Below, piece by piece: positions 1 through 5,878 of a stretch of 32,667 nucleotides of DNA. Both the position numbers and the translations under genes were made by a program. The stretch comes from a virus, in the IMG/VR virus record IMGVR_UViG_3300025067_000003, positions 1 through 32,667 of that record; one strand, written 5' to 3'. The notes under the pieces were generated by a model. The model did no database searches, was not told where the DNA came from, and saw nothing but the letters and a program-made list of their open reading frames with translations. Within the stretch, counting starts at the first letter, position 1. Every line of letters begins with the position of its first letter.

Positions 1-348
1 GGTGGGCGCGTCGGCCGGGGCGCGTTTGGTTTGGGGGTGGGGCCTTCGGACTCGCGAGGGCCGCTGCACAGCCTTGTGCACGGCCGGGTTCACGGCCGGG
101 GCGGCGCGAGTAATGTGCAGCCGCATCAAGGCCCGGTCCTCGGTTAAACCGATAAACCTGTGCGAGGCCCCTAGGCGCCATTTAGGCGAGGCCCTTGGGC
201 GCTATGGCCAATGCCGCTTAGGCGAGGCCCGTGACGGCTATGGTGGCCGCTCAAAATGCGTGGGCTTGAGCGAGGCCCGTGGGCGCCTATGGGGGGGCCG
301 GGGCCCTCAACGATAGGTTTAAATTGTAGCCGTGCACACACATAGGAT
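1..348. repeat. GC-rich left tip with spaced repeat array
   Basis: No convincing gene lies in these 348 bases. CACGGCCGGG occurs at 79-88 and 91-100 (12-bp spacing). A hairpin TGCACA-GCCT-TGTGCA lies at 65-80. GCGAGGCCC occurs at 162, 186, 222 and 270, so the intervals are 24, 36 and 48 bp, all multiples of 12; each copy is followed by a related TGGGCGC..ATGG stretch. Position and repetition suggest a role at the chromosome end (replication start, protein binding or packaging), but that is inference. Confidence 0.75.
318..325 (+). promoter_or_regulatory. TATA box for the first left TIR gene
   Basis: TTTAAATT is centred about 27 bp upstream of the GTG at 349, the usual archaeal TATA-to-start-site distance, so the transcript should be leaderless or nearly so. 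The same box lies at 32343-32350 on the minus strand. Confidence 0.7.
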
Positions 349-1176
349 GTGGACAACAGGCGCGCTTTTAAGAGGCGGGTCTTTCAAAAAACTCTGAAGA
401 AGTACCTCAGCCAAGCCGGAATACCGACTGACTCGATTGACTTAGAGGCCCTTGACCTCGACTCATACGAGCGACTTTACGACTTAATCTACGACTTAGC
501 TCACAACAGTCATCACGAGCTACAACCAGTTTTCGCAAAACTATTGCGTAGCATACACAAGGCTGAAGAATACTACGGACCTGCGGAGGACCTTTATGAA
601 CAAGTTGGGGCCGAGGAGGAGGGAGAGGCCCGTGGCGGGGCCGGGGGCGAGGGGGACAGACTGAAGGAGATAGAAGCGTCTATCGGGATCCTTGAGAAGC
701 GTGTCTCACAGTTGGAGAATATGGCTGCCGTGGAGAACAAAGAGGTGGTGACCGAGCTGCATAACGCGATCTACGAGCTCAGCCACGACGTCGCGACCCT
801 CCGACAGAAATTAGCGAGTGTTGAGGAACAGGTGAAAAGGCCCGGGAGAAGGCCCGACGGCCCCCGCCGGAGGGCCGCCCCTGGGGCGGAGGAGGAGACG
901 GCCCCTGGGGGACTCACCGGCGCTAAGCTGATAATTGCGGGAACGATTAGCGTCTTCCTTGCGGTCGCGATAATCCCAATGGCCGCATACACGAACGGGT
1001 GGACATTTTCGGAGACGCTAACGTATGGTGCAGCGTTTATCGGCATGAGTATCGGACTCATGGTTCTCGAGGGCTTGTGGGCACGAGTGGCGTTCCCAAA
1101 CCGCAGGCGGACGGCCCAAGGTTTCGTGACAGGCTACTTGTATTCCCAGGGCACGAACCCCTACAAGAACGGGTGA
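349..1176 (+). CDS. Coiled-coil membrane-anchored protein (left copy)
   Basis: A 275-residue protein of no recognised family. The N-terminal 85 residues are mixed helical. A Gly/Glu/Arg-rich linker (about 88-103) leads into a heptad-like coiled coil (about 104-164). A second Pro/Arg-rich linker (165-190) precedes two hydrophobic segments (about 191-213 and 222-245) and a basic tail. It should sit in a membrane with the coiled coil on one side. The GTG start was chosen because a TATA box lies 27 bp upstream and the nearby ATG at 347 is out of frame. The two GC-rich linkers look like insertions compared with the more AT-rich body. A membrane-bound tether or organiser is possible; function is unknown. 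Confidence 0.85.
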   Translation: MDNRRAFKRRVFQKTLKKYLSQAGIPTDSIDLEALDLDSYERLYDLIYDLAHNSHHELQPVFAKLLRSIHKAEEYYGPAEDLYEQVGAEEEGEARGGAGGEGDRLKEIEASIGILEKRVSQLENMAAVENKEVVTELHNAIYELSHDVATLRQKLASVEEQVKRPGRRPDGPRRRAAPGAEEETAPGGLTGAKLIIAGTISVFLAVAIIPMAAYTNGWTFSETLTYGAAFIGMSIGLMVLEGLWARVAFPNRRRTAQGFVTGYLYSQGTNPYKNG

Positions 1177-1450
1177 TATTTATGTTTTTCCCTTTATATA
1201 CCCCCCTTTTTAAGGGGGGGCGTGGGGGGGCCGAGTCCCTAGGGGGGGTTTATGCAGAGTCGGCAGCAGAGTCGGCTGCGGGGGTCGTTGCAGAGTCCGC
1301 ATTGGCCAATTGCAGAGTCCCGGTTATGCAAGTGCAGAACTGTGGGGCGGAAATTCACGCTCTCTGGCGCCCAGAAAGGCGGAATTTCCTGGGAGCCCCG
1401 CAGCCCCTCACGACAGGTTTATATAGCACCATCAGCATCATGATGATGCC
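1177..1450. repeat. Intergenic repeat cluster with hairpin (left)
   Basis: This 274-bp gap holds a TATA-like run abutting a perfect hairpin (CCCCCCTT-TTT-AAGGGGGG, 1201-1219), which could terminate the upstream gene. Four direct copies of GCAGAGTC follow at 1254, 1266, 1290 and 1312 (spacing 12, 24 and 22 bp), then a near-palindrome TCTGGCGCCCAGA at about 1363-1375. The direct repeats resemble iterons or operator sites. An ORF at 1252-1443 runs through the repeats but has no promoter at the right distance and was not called. Confidence 0.6.
1417..1425 (+). promoter_or_regulatory. TATA box for the 148-residue TIR protein
   Basis: GTTTATATA is centred about 29 bp upstream of the ATG at 1451. 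Between box and start lies CATCATGATGATG, a near-palindromic element. A related CATCATCATTATG lies between the TATA box and the start of the opposing 113-residue gene (3752), suggesting shared regulation. Confidence 0.65.
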
Positions 1451-1897
1451 ATGATTCGAGAGGGTCTTGGAAAGGCCGGGGCGGGGGCGGCCCGGGCCGA
1501 ACAGGGCGGCCCTTCCCACGAGGCAGTGCGGGATCTCAAGGCTCTATTGTATAAAGTGAAAATGGAGTTTGGAGCAGAGGAGGAAGGTGTTCCAGGAGAG
1601 TTTCTTAGTGAGGTAATAGATGAGATGGTGATGGGAATTATCAGAGCTTGGGCGTCTTATTACGAATTAGAAATAGACGAAGAGGCGGAGCTTTGCGAGG
1701 CCAATGCTAACACTTATGCGAGTGGGATAGGCTTCAGCCACTCCGTCTGCTACGCTTGTTACGCAGTATTGACAACTGGAGAGCACGTTCATGTTGAAAT
1801 ACGCGAAGGCTACACTCGGACTATGCAGTATATACAAGTGACGGAAGTGAATGTCGTGAAGGTTGAGGAGGATAATGAGGAGGGGGTGGAGGAGTGA
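1451..1897 (+). CDS. Unknown acidic protein with GAGAAR..QGGP N-terminus (left copy)
   Basis: 148 residues, not recognised. After a low-complexity N-terminus (GKAGAGAARAEQGGP, residues about 7-21) comes a helical acidic stretch, a Cys-containing segment (CEANAN..CYAC), a short HVHVE strand followed by YTRTMQY, and an acidic tail. The N-terminal motif recurs in the 113-residue protein of the opposing TIR operon, partly as an identical DNA stretch. The start is the only ATG in frame after the TATA box at 1417. It is first of a tightly packed block of five genes whose stops and starts overlap. HVHVE is reminiscent of the HUH motif of rolling-circle initiators, but the tyrosines follow too closely, so no function is assigned. 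Confidence 0.8.
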   Translation: MIREGLGKAGAGAARAEQGGPSHEAVRDLKALLYKVKMEFGAEEEGVPGEFLSEVIDEMVMGIIRAWASYYELEIDEEAELCEANANTYASGIGFSHSVCYACYAVLTTGEHVHVEIREGYTRTMQYIQVTEVNVVKVEEDNEEGVEE

Positions 1898-2367
1898 TGC
1901 AGGCGAGTACTCTGAACTTTGAAAAGGAGTTGGAGCAGCGGCTGAGAGAGGCGCTGCTGAAGCTGCCCGCCCCAGGGCTGAGCAAGATTTGCCTACGTAG
2001 CATAAGTTGGCTCGACGACCACGACGGTAAAGAGCCCGACGTCGAGATTAAGTATGGTTTTCAAGTGGAGGACGAGGAGCTGCTAGCCATCGTGGAGACC
2101 ATCGTGGATAGGGTATATGACTTCGTGGACAAGACCGAGGTCTATGTGACGACTGACGGCATCTATGTCCAGCTATTCAAAACGGCGACTAATCCGTATG
2201 GAAGGGACGTGGGGACCGACAAATGGTATATACGTCTTGAGGAGTTGATTGCGCAATATTTACGGATTGTAAGGAAAGAGAATGAGCAGGCGCTGAGGGC
2301 CGCAGTCGAGCAGACTATCAAAGCGGTTGAGGAGCTTGCGAGTCGAATGGAGGAGGTGACGGAGTGA
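1897..2367 (+). CDS. Unknown acidic helical protein (left copy)
   Basis: 156 residues from the ATG at 1897, which shares its first base with the TGA of the upstream gene (TGATG) and follows the Shine-Dalgarno-like GGAGGAG; a GTG at 1894 is an alternative. The middle contains an alternating strand-rich segment and the last 45 residues form a charged helix with coiled-coil character. No family recognised. The one-base overlap with both neighbours indicates translational coupling inside the operon. Confidence 0.8.
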   Translation: MQASTLNFEKELEQRLREALLKLPAPGLSKICLRSISWLDDHDGKEPDVEIKYGFQVEDEELLAIVETIVDRVYDFVDKTEVYVTTDGIYVQLFKTATNPYGRDVGTDKWYIRLEELIAQYLRIVRKENEQALRAAVEQTIKAVEELASRMEEVTE

Positions 2368-2639
2368 TGGGCAAGAAGAAGTTTTATGAGGTGAGCTATG
2401 GGCTCAAGCTGCGACTAATCTACTTCCACAACACGAATTCCTCACCGCTGTGGCGATACGCGTCGCTAATACCTGAAGAATTGGAAGACGAGGGCGACGA
2501 GGAGCTTGCGAGGTGGATAATGAAGAACTGGCCCGACGCCGACACGGCCATCATCCTCCCCCAGGACGGCGACCGGACCGGGGTCGTCGTCTTGGACGAG
2601 GAGGCCCGGGTCTTAAACCTTGGTGATGGTGATGAGTGA
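2367..2639 (+). CDS. Small unknown acidic protein (left copy)
   Basis: 90 residues from the ATG at 2367, again in a TGATG overlap with the preceding stop. It starts with a basic patch (MGKKKFYEV), then a Tyr/Trp-containing middle and a strand-rich, very acidic C-terminus (TGVVVLDEEARVLNLGDGDE). No motif of known function. Gene order and overlap place it in the same transcript as its neighbours. Confidence 0.78.
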   Translation: MGKKKFYEVSYGLKLRLIYFHNTNSSPLWRYASLIPEELEDEGDEELARWIMKNWPDADTAIILPQDGDRTGVVVLDEEARVLNLGDGDE

Positions 2640-2778
2640 TCAGCGAGCTTTGCGCGTGAAGCTACCCACACTTACCTGTGAACGGTGCGGACACACTTGG
2701 GTGCCGAGGGTCCCGTCACCCCAGAGGTGTCCGAGCTGCGGCGCCCCCCTCGCTCGAGGCGAGGGCGAGCGGAAATGA
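2632..2778 (+). CDS. Small zinc-ribbon protein, 48 aa (left copy)
   Basis: A short gene overlapping the end of the previous one by 8 bp. It has two CxxC knuckles, CERC (residues 16-19) and CPSC (33-36), separated by 13 residues with Trp and Pro, the layout of a rubredoxin-like zinc ribbon. A basic N-terminus precedes it and a Gly/Glu/Arg tail follows. It probably binds DNA, RNA or protein through one zinc ion. The start is ATG 2632 (GTG 2629 also possible). Its stop overlaps the next start as ATGA. Confidence 0.75.
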   Translation: MSDQRALRVKLPTLTCERCGHTWVPRVPSPQRCPSCGAPLARGEGERK

Positions 2779-2975
2779 GATGGACATGTAGGATTTGCGG
2801 TGAGGCGTTACCGAATAGCATTGACTTCTTGAAGCACGTGACGAGACACTCGGAGAGGCTTGAGGCGGCCATGTCCAGCCGCTGGGACTGGTCATGTCCG
2901 TTTTGCCGGGCCGTCATCCCCGCTTGGGGCCGGATGGCCCGGCATTTGGAGGAGCACCTGCTTTGTTCAGGCTGA
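2775..2975 (+). CDS. Double C2H2 zinc-finger protein (left copy)
   Basis: 66 residues starting at an ATG that overlaps the upstream TGA (ATGA). Two classical fingers are visible, each C-x2-C-x12-H-x3-H: the first begins CRICG and ends HVTRH, the second begins CPFC and ends HLEEH. Small C2H2 proteins are frequent in crenarchaeal viruses and usually thought to be DNA-binding regulators. Longer readings upstream of 2775 share this frame but overlap the zinc-ribbon gene, so the short form is preferred. It ends nine bases into a convergent gene on the other strand. Confidence 0.82.
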   Translation: MRWTCRICGEALPNSIDFLKHVTRHSERLEAAMSSRWDWSCPFCRAVIPAWGRMARHLEEHLLCSG

Positions 2976-3086
2976 GGCCTCTCGCAGCCTCCGCCTGACT
3001 GTGCACGTATATATGTGTTCTGTGCCGGTTATGTCTCGGAGTATGATTTGGCCGCAGTAGGGGCATCTCGTCGTCTGGGCCGCCAT
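2967..3086 (-). CDS. Small C2HC zinc-finger protein, 39 aa (left copy)
   Basis: A short minus-strand gene with RCPYCG followed by H and C in EHIYTC (C-x2-C..H-x3-C) and a basic Arg-rich tail. The start ATG at 3086 has a GTG codon just before it and the Shine-Dalgarno-like GGTGGTGAG upstream. The last nine bases overlap the convergent double-finger gene. It lies 69 bp downstream of the Cys-rich gene and may share its transcript. The call depends on the metal-binding spacing in a very short ORF, so it is moderate. Confidence 0.55.
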   Translation of the reverse strand: MAAQTTRCPYCGQIILRDITGTEHIYTCTVRRRLREASA

Positions 3087-3155
3087 CACGTACCACTCAC
3101 CACCATCCTAGGTTATGTCCTTTTCGTGGGGCGGCCTCGCCGATTGTCCGGGGGC

Positions 3156-3392
3156 CTATCTCTCCCCACCCTCGTGGCAGCCGCAGCCGCACGGGATTAT
3201 CCCGAGAGCGCAGTCGCAGTAGCACTCGCACGTCGAACACTCCGCCAAGTATCCCCCCTTGGCGTCGCAGAAGTAGTAGCGTAGGCCGTATTCGTCTTCG
3301 TGCGTCTCATGCACGTGTGGCCCGCCCCAAGCGGGGCAGCTCTGCACCCGCTCAGCCCCCACGACCCTGTATCGCGTGGCCATCTCCCTCAT
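3156..3392 (-). CDS. Cysteine-rich metal-binding protein, 78 aa (left copy)
   Basis: Ten cysteines at residues 19, 42, 52, 55, 57, 59, 61, 68, 70 and 72 from the ATG, with histidines at 26, 28, 31 and 73. The dense part reads CSTCECYCDC then CGCGCH, much denser than an ordinary zinc finger and closer to metallothionein-like or multi-metal clusters. The start ATG 3392 follows the Shine-Dalgarno-like GGCGGGGGTG; GTG 3395 is an alternative. It begins 18 bp after the 113-residue gene and is probably cotranscribed. No known family recognised. Confidence 0.75.
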   Translation of the reverse strand: MREMATRYRVVGAERVQSCPAWGGPHVHETHEDEYGLRYYFCDAKGGYLAECSTCECYCDCALGIIPCGCGCHEGGER

Positions 3393-3410
3393 CACCCCCG
3401 CCTGCTCGAC

Positions 3411-3752
3411 TCATATCTCCCTCACGACGGGGGGCCTCCGAGGTAATATCGGCAGCGGCGGGCAGTAGATGTCGGTGACTTGGTATTCGTATTGTCGTCG
3501 GGTCTGGAACCGGATCTCGACACCGTTATCGTAAATGACGCTCGTGTAGTCGGGGCCGAGGAACCTCATCTCGACCACCTTAATTCCAAGATCCCTAGCG
3601 ACGTATTCGGCCGCCCTCTCACTATCTCGAGCAATAATCGTTTTTCCTAACAGTCTCCAGATTCTCCGGAGAGCCGCCTCGTCGGCGGCAGGGCCACCCT
3701 GACCCCGGGCCGCCCCCGCCCCGGACTTCCCATCACGGTCCATCCCGCTCAA
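3411..3752 (-). CDS. Unknown protein with GAGAAR..QGGP N-terminus, 113 aa (left copy)
   Basis: The N-terminus (GKSGAGAARGQGGP) matches that of the 148-residue TIR protein and is followed by a helical region (about 24-55), then a beta-rich part (VVEMRFLGPDYTSVIYDNGV) and a Pro/Arg tail. The TTG at 3752 is favoured because a TATA-like CATATA is centred 27 bp upstream; ATG 3743 is the alternative. LLGKTI in the middle is not a P-loop, as the required preceding glycine pattern is missing. Function unknown. Confidence 0.75.
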   Translation of the reverse strand: MSGMDRDGKSGAGAARGQGGPAADEAALRRIWRLLGKTIIARDSERAAEYVARDLGIKVVEMRFLGPDYTSVIYDNGVEIRFQTRRQYEYQVTDIYCPPLPILPRRPPVVREI

Positions 3753-3980
3753 GGCGACATAATGATGATGTAAAAGGTATATGAACTTATCGTGGAGTGC
3801 TATGAGGTGCAGGTGCTATTCCGCCTCTCCAGCGCCCCCAGAGTCCGAAAAAACGCCCCCCGACTCGACGATCACCGAATCAGGGTTCACAGAACGCAGA
3901 ACGGGACTCTCTCCGGGGCCTAGGGCGGCCGAGCCGGGGAATGTATGTGTGTGAGAGCGGGGCCGCACCACGACCCCTGA

Positions 3981-3998
3981 GGGGGGTATATACCCCCC
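3981..3998. promoter_or_regulatory. Perfect palindrome with TATA core (left)
   Basis: GGGGGGTATATACCCCCC is self-complementary over 18 bp. Its right half, TATATACCCCCC, also occurs at 1195-1206, directly before the intergenic hairpin. It may be an operator or a bidirectional promoter core. Confidence 0.6.
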
Positions 3999-4091
3999 GA
4001 TGGATACCGATAGGAATCCTAAAGTTCTATTTAAACTTAAACCGCCCAAAGCTTATATCCAAGCAGCAAAGGATAAAAGGCTTTCGTTTTT

Positions 4092-4197
4092 GTCCTACGC
4101 TGTCCTACGCAAACTATTTATGTGTGGGACACTTGTCCTACGCAAACTATTTATGTGTAGGACAAATGTCCTACAAGCTATATAAGCGCCGTAGGAC
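4092..4197 (+). promoter_or_regulatory. Triple GTCCTAC operator/TATA modules (left)
   Basis: After a lone half-site (4092-4098), three modules begin at 4102, 4135 and 4168, exactly 33 bp apart. Each opens with GTCCTAC and closes with its inverse: GTGGGAC at 4124-4130, GTAGGAC at 4157-4163 and GTAGGAC at 4191-4197. The 15-16 bp between the arms holds a TATA-like core (CTATTTAT, CTATTTAT, CTATATAA). Modules one and two share the interior GCAAACTATTTATGT. This is the layout expected if a dimeric repressor competed with TBP at tandem promoters. Confidence 0.8.
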
Positions 4198-4297
4198 AAA
4201 AATGGCAAAACAAACTGAAATAGCCCCCAGCCCCAGCAGACCAGGAAGGCCCAACCAATATAAGCCACCACCACCCCAGCCTACTGATGATGGAGTC

Positions 4298-5338
4298 ATG
4301 CGGCTTCGCGTCGCTTCGCTCTTTTGCGGGGCCGGTGGGATGGACCTCGGGTTTAGGAGCGCTGGTTTCGACATCTCATACGCTGTGGACTCCGATACTC
4401 TCACATGCAGGGCGTACGCCGCTAATATGGGCCTCGAGCCCGAGTGCCGTGATGTGGCCGAGGTAAACCGCCAGCGCGAGCGGCAGGAGTGCGACGTAGT
4501 CATCGGGGGGCCGCCGTGCCAAGGCGTCTCCAACTACCGGGGCCGTAGCCGCCACAACCCCGCCGCCGCTGTGCCCTTCGAGGAGTTCTTCAAGTTTGTC
4601 AGGAGGGCTCAGCCCGCATGCTTCGTCATGGAGAACGTCAGGGGGCTGGTAACGATGTATGGCGGGAGCTACCACAAACTCTGCCTTAGGAGCGCGCAGG
4701 AGGCCGGCTACAACGTGGCCTACTTCGCCCTGAACGCCGCCGACTTCGGCGTCGCTCAAAGCAGAACGAGGCTCTTCATGGTGGGGTTTCAAAAACGCCT
4801 AGACGTTAGATTCACCCTTCCGGCGCCTACCCACGGGCCGAGGGCCGGCAGGGGCTACTTCACTATACGTGATGCCTTATGCGGGTTGGGAGAGCCAGAT
4901 CCCGACGAGGTGTGCAGGGATGGTTTCAGCCCCGTTTTCTGGACGAGGAACCGGAGGCGGGAGTGGTCGCAGCTTAGCTGGGTTATACCGGCACTATGTA
5001 AGAGCGTGCCCCTTCACCCGGACTCGCCGCCGCTGGAGAGGGTCGGCCCCTGCCTCTGGAGGCCGGTGAAGCCGCTCAGCCACTACCGGAGGTTCAGCTG
5101 GCGGGAGTGCGCAGCGCTCCAGGGACTCCCGAGGGGCTGGGAGGCCGTAGGCGGCCATAGGGCTAAGTACAGGCAGGTGGGGAACGCCGTCCCCCCGCCC
5201 CTAGCGAAGGCCGTTGCGCTCTCCGTGAAGCGGGCCTTATCCTCCGCCTCAGCGGGGCTAGGCGACGGCTGCCTGTCCGTTGAGGCGCCTTACAGGCCTA
5301 AGCTCCTTGGGGGGGCGGGCAACGTCAAGCTTGCTTAA
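4298..5338 (+). CDS. DNA (cytosine-5) methyltransferase
   Basis: It transfers a methyl group from SAM to C5 of cytosine in DNA. From the ATG at 4298 it has 346 residues with the family motifs in order: I, FCGAGG (9-14); IV, GGPPCQG with catalytic Cys74; VI, ENV (112-114); VIII, QSRTR (154-158); IX, RRFSWREC (264-271); X, QVGNAVPP (293-300). The target-recognition stretch is about 170-260 and cannot be read for sequence specificity. The ATG lies two bases outside the TIR. An in-frame ATG at 4202 would add a Pro-rich basic leader encoded in the TIR. The gene looks richer in GC-ending codons than the virion genes, suggesting recent acquisition. No partner restriction nuclease is seen. Confidence 0.93.
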   Translation: MRLRVASLFCGAGGMDLGFRSAGFDISYAVDSDTLTCRAYAANMGLEPECRDVAEVNRQRERQECDVVIGGPPCQGVSNYRGRSRHNPAAAVPFEEFFKFVRRAQPACFVMENVRGLVTMYGGSYHKLCLRSAQEAGYNVAYFALNAADFGVAQSRTRLFMVGFQKRLDVRFTLPAPTHGPRAGRGYFTIRDALCGLGEPDPDEVCRDGFSPVFWTRNRRREWSQLSWVIPALCKSVPLHPDSPPLERVGPCLWRPVKPLSHYRRFSWRECAALQGLPRGWEAVGGHRAKYRQVGNAVPPPLAKAVALSVKRALSSASAGLGDGCLSVEAPYRPKLLGGAGNVKLA

Positions 5339-5368
5339 TTAGTGAAAACAGCGGCGCGAGGCGTCGGC

Positions 5369-5878
5369 TTAGATTGGCTCTAGCTCGAATATTACGGATA
5401 TGTTTACGGCGCCGGCGCCTGTGGTGGCGTATTGCCGTATGGTTATTCCCTCGCCGTTGTATAGTCTGAGTGGGCCTATCTTGGATAGGTCGAGGACGCT
5501 GAACACGCCTCCGACCCCAGCATCCTCCGGGCTTGACGTGATGCAGAACATTACCGCTCCCACTAGTGTTGGTGCTGTCGTCGGCTTCGACCATATGGTA
5601 ATGTTTGGGGGGAGTGAGCCATACCGGCTGTCCAGCGGCATCGGGGTTAGAGCTGTCCCGCCAGCCCCTGGGCTAGAGACTTTCTGAACCCTGTAATTCA
5701 TGGCGAAGCCCGTTACTGCGGCTGTGGAGCTCATGCCGAGGGCTATTGCGAGTATGTTGATGCGGAAGTTTGGATTATTATTGAATATTACCAAGTGGTG
5801 TGCGCTCGCCGCTACGGCGGATTCGACCAGCGCTACGCTGTACTTGGGGTTCTCGGGCCTTATCACTCTATCCACCAC
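5369..5878 (-). CDS. Putative virion surface/fibre protein, 169 aa
   Basis: A beta-rich protein with the pattern HHLVIFNNNPNF..INILAIALG, then AVTGFAMNY, and a closing RLYNGEGITIRQYATTGAG..ISVIFELE. In my reading this resembles small C-terminal or accessory domains of virus fibre proteins, but no exact family is claimed. The GTG/ATG-type start at 5878 overlaps the end of the 403-residue gene by 16 bp, so it is the last gene of a three-gene leftward unit. It converges on the cytosine methyltransferase across 30 bp. Confidence 0.7.
   Translation of the reverse strand: MVDRVIRPENPKYSVALVESAVAASAHHLVIFNNNPNFRINILAIALGMSSTAAVTGFAMNYRVQKVSSPGAGGTALTPMPLDSRYGSLPPNITIWSKPTTAPTLVGAVMFCITSSPEDAGVGGVFSVLDLSKIGPLRLYNGEGITIRQYATTGAGAVNISVIFELEPI

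Larger units (their letters stand above)
1..4296 (+). repeat. Left terminal inverted repeat (4,296 bp)
   Basis: The first bases of the window are the reverse complement of the last, and the match runs inward until base 4296, where the left copy continues with CATGCGG and the right copy with TTGTAAG. Every gene translation compared between the two copies is identical. The repeat carries nine genes, a tip array, an intergenic repeat cluster and a regulatory region. Its exact placement at the window ends indicates a full-length linear genome. Long identical TIRs are known in linear archaeal viruses such as rudiviruses, but nothing seen here shows whether the ends are hairpins, protein-capped or open. 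Confidence 0.97.
3753..4297. promoter_or_regulatory. Regulatory region inside the left TIR edge
   Basis: A 545-bp stretch without a convincing gene, between two divergent transcription units. On the left it has the TATA box (3778-3783, minus strand) for the 113-residue gene. In the middle is a perfect 18-bp palindrome GGGGGGTATATACCCCCC (3981-3998). To the right is a series of plus-strand TATA-like cores (about 4026-4034, 4051-4058 and 4070-4079), then three GTCCTAC box modules ending near the methyltransferase start. ORFs drawn through here on both strands follow the repeats and were not called. Confidence 0.75.

Noticed and set aside
162-278. Possible CRISPR array in the TIR tip
   Set aside because: Repeat units are only about 9 bp, spacing is 24-48 bp and regular in steps of 12, and no cas genes are present.
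2-316. ORF across the left tip (and its mirror at 32352-32666)
   Set aside because: It runs through the repeat array; its repeated residues reflect repeats spaced by multiples of 12 bp. No promoter or ribosome-binding site is visible, and it would start at the very end of the molecule.
1252-1443. 63-aa ORF in the intergenic repeat cluster
   Set aside because: Composed largely of the GCAGAGTC repeats, with no TATA box at the usual distance and no recognisable domain.
3411-3752. LLGKTI as a P-loop in the 113-aa protein
   Set aside because: The GxxxxGK(S/T) spacing is absent and there is no following Walker B or ATPase fold pattern.
3816-4049. 77-aa minus-strand ORF in the regulatory region (mirror 28619-28852)
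   Set aside because: TTG start, runs through the palindrome and promoter elements, no ribosome-binding site and low-complexity composition.
3941-4297. Long N-terminal extension of the cytosine methyltransferase
   Set aside because: The extra residues read through promoter boxes, giving repeated LSYANYLCVG peptides, and the family motif I is expected about 10 residues from the start, as with ATG 4298.
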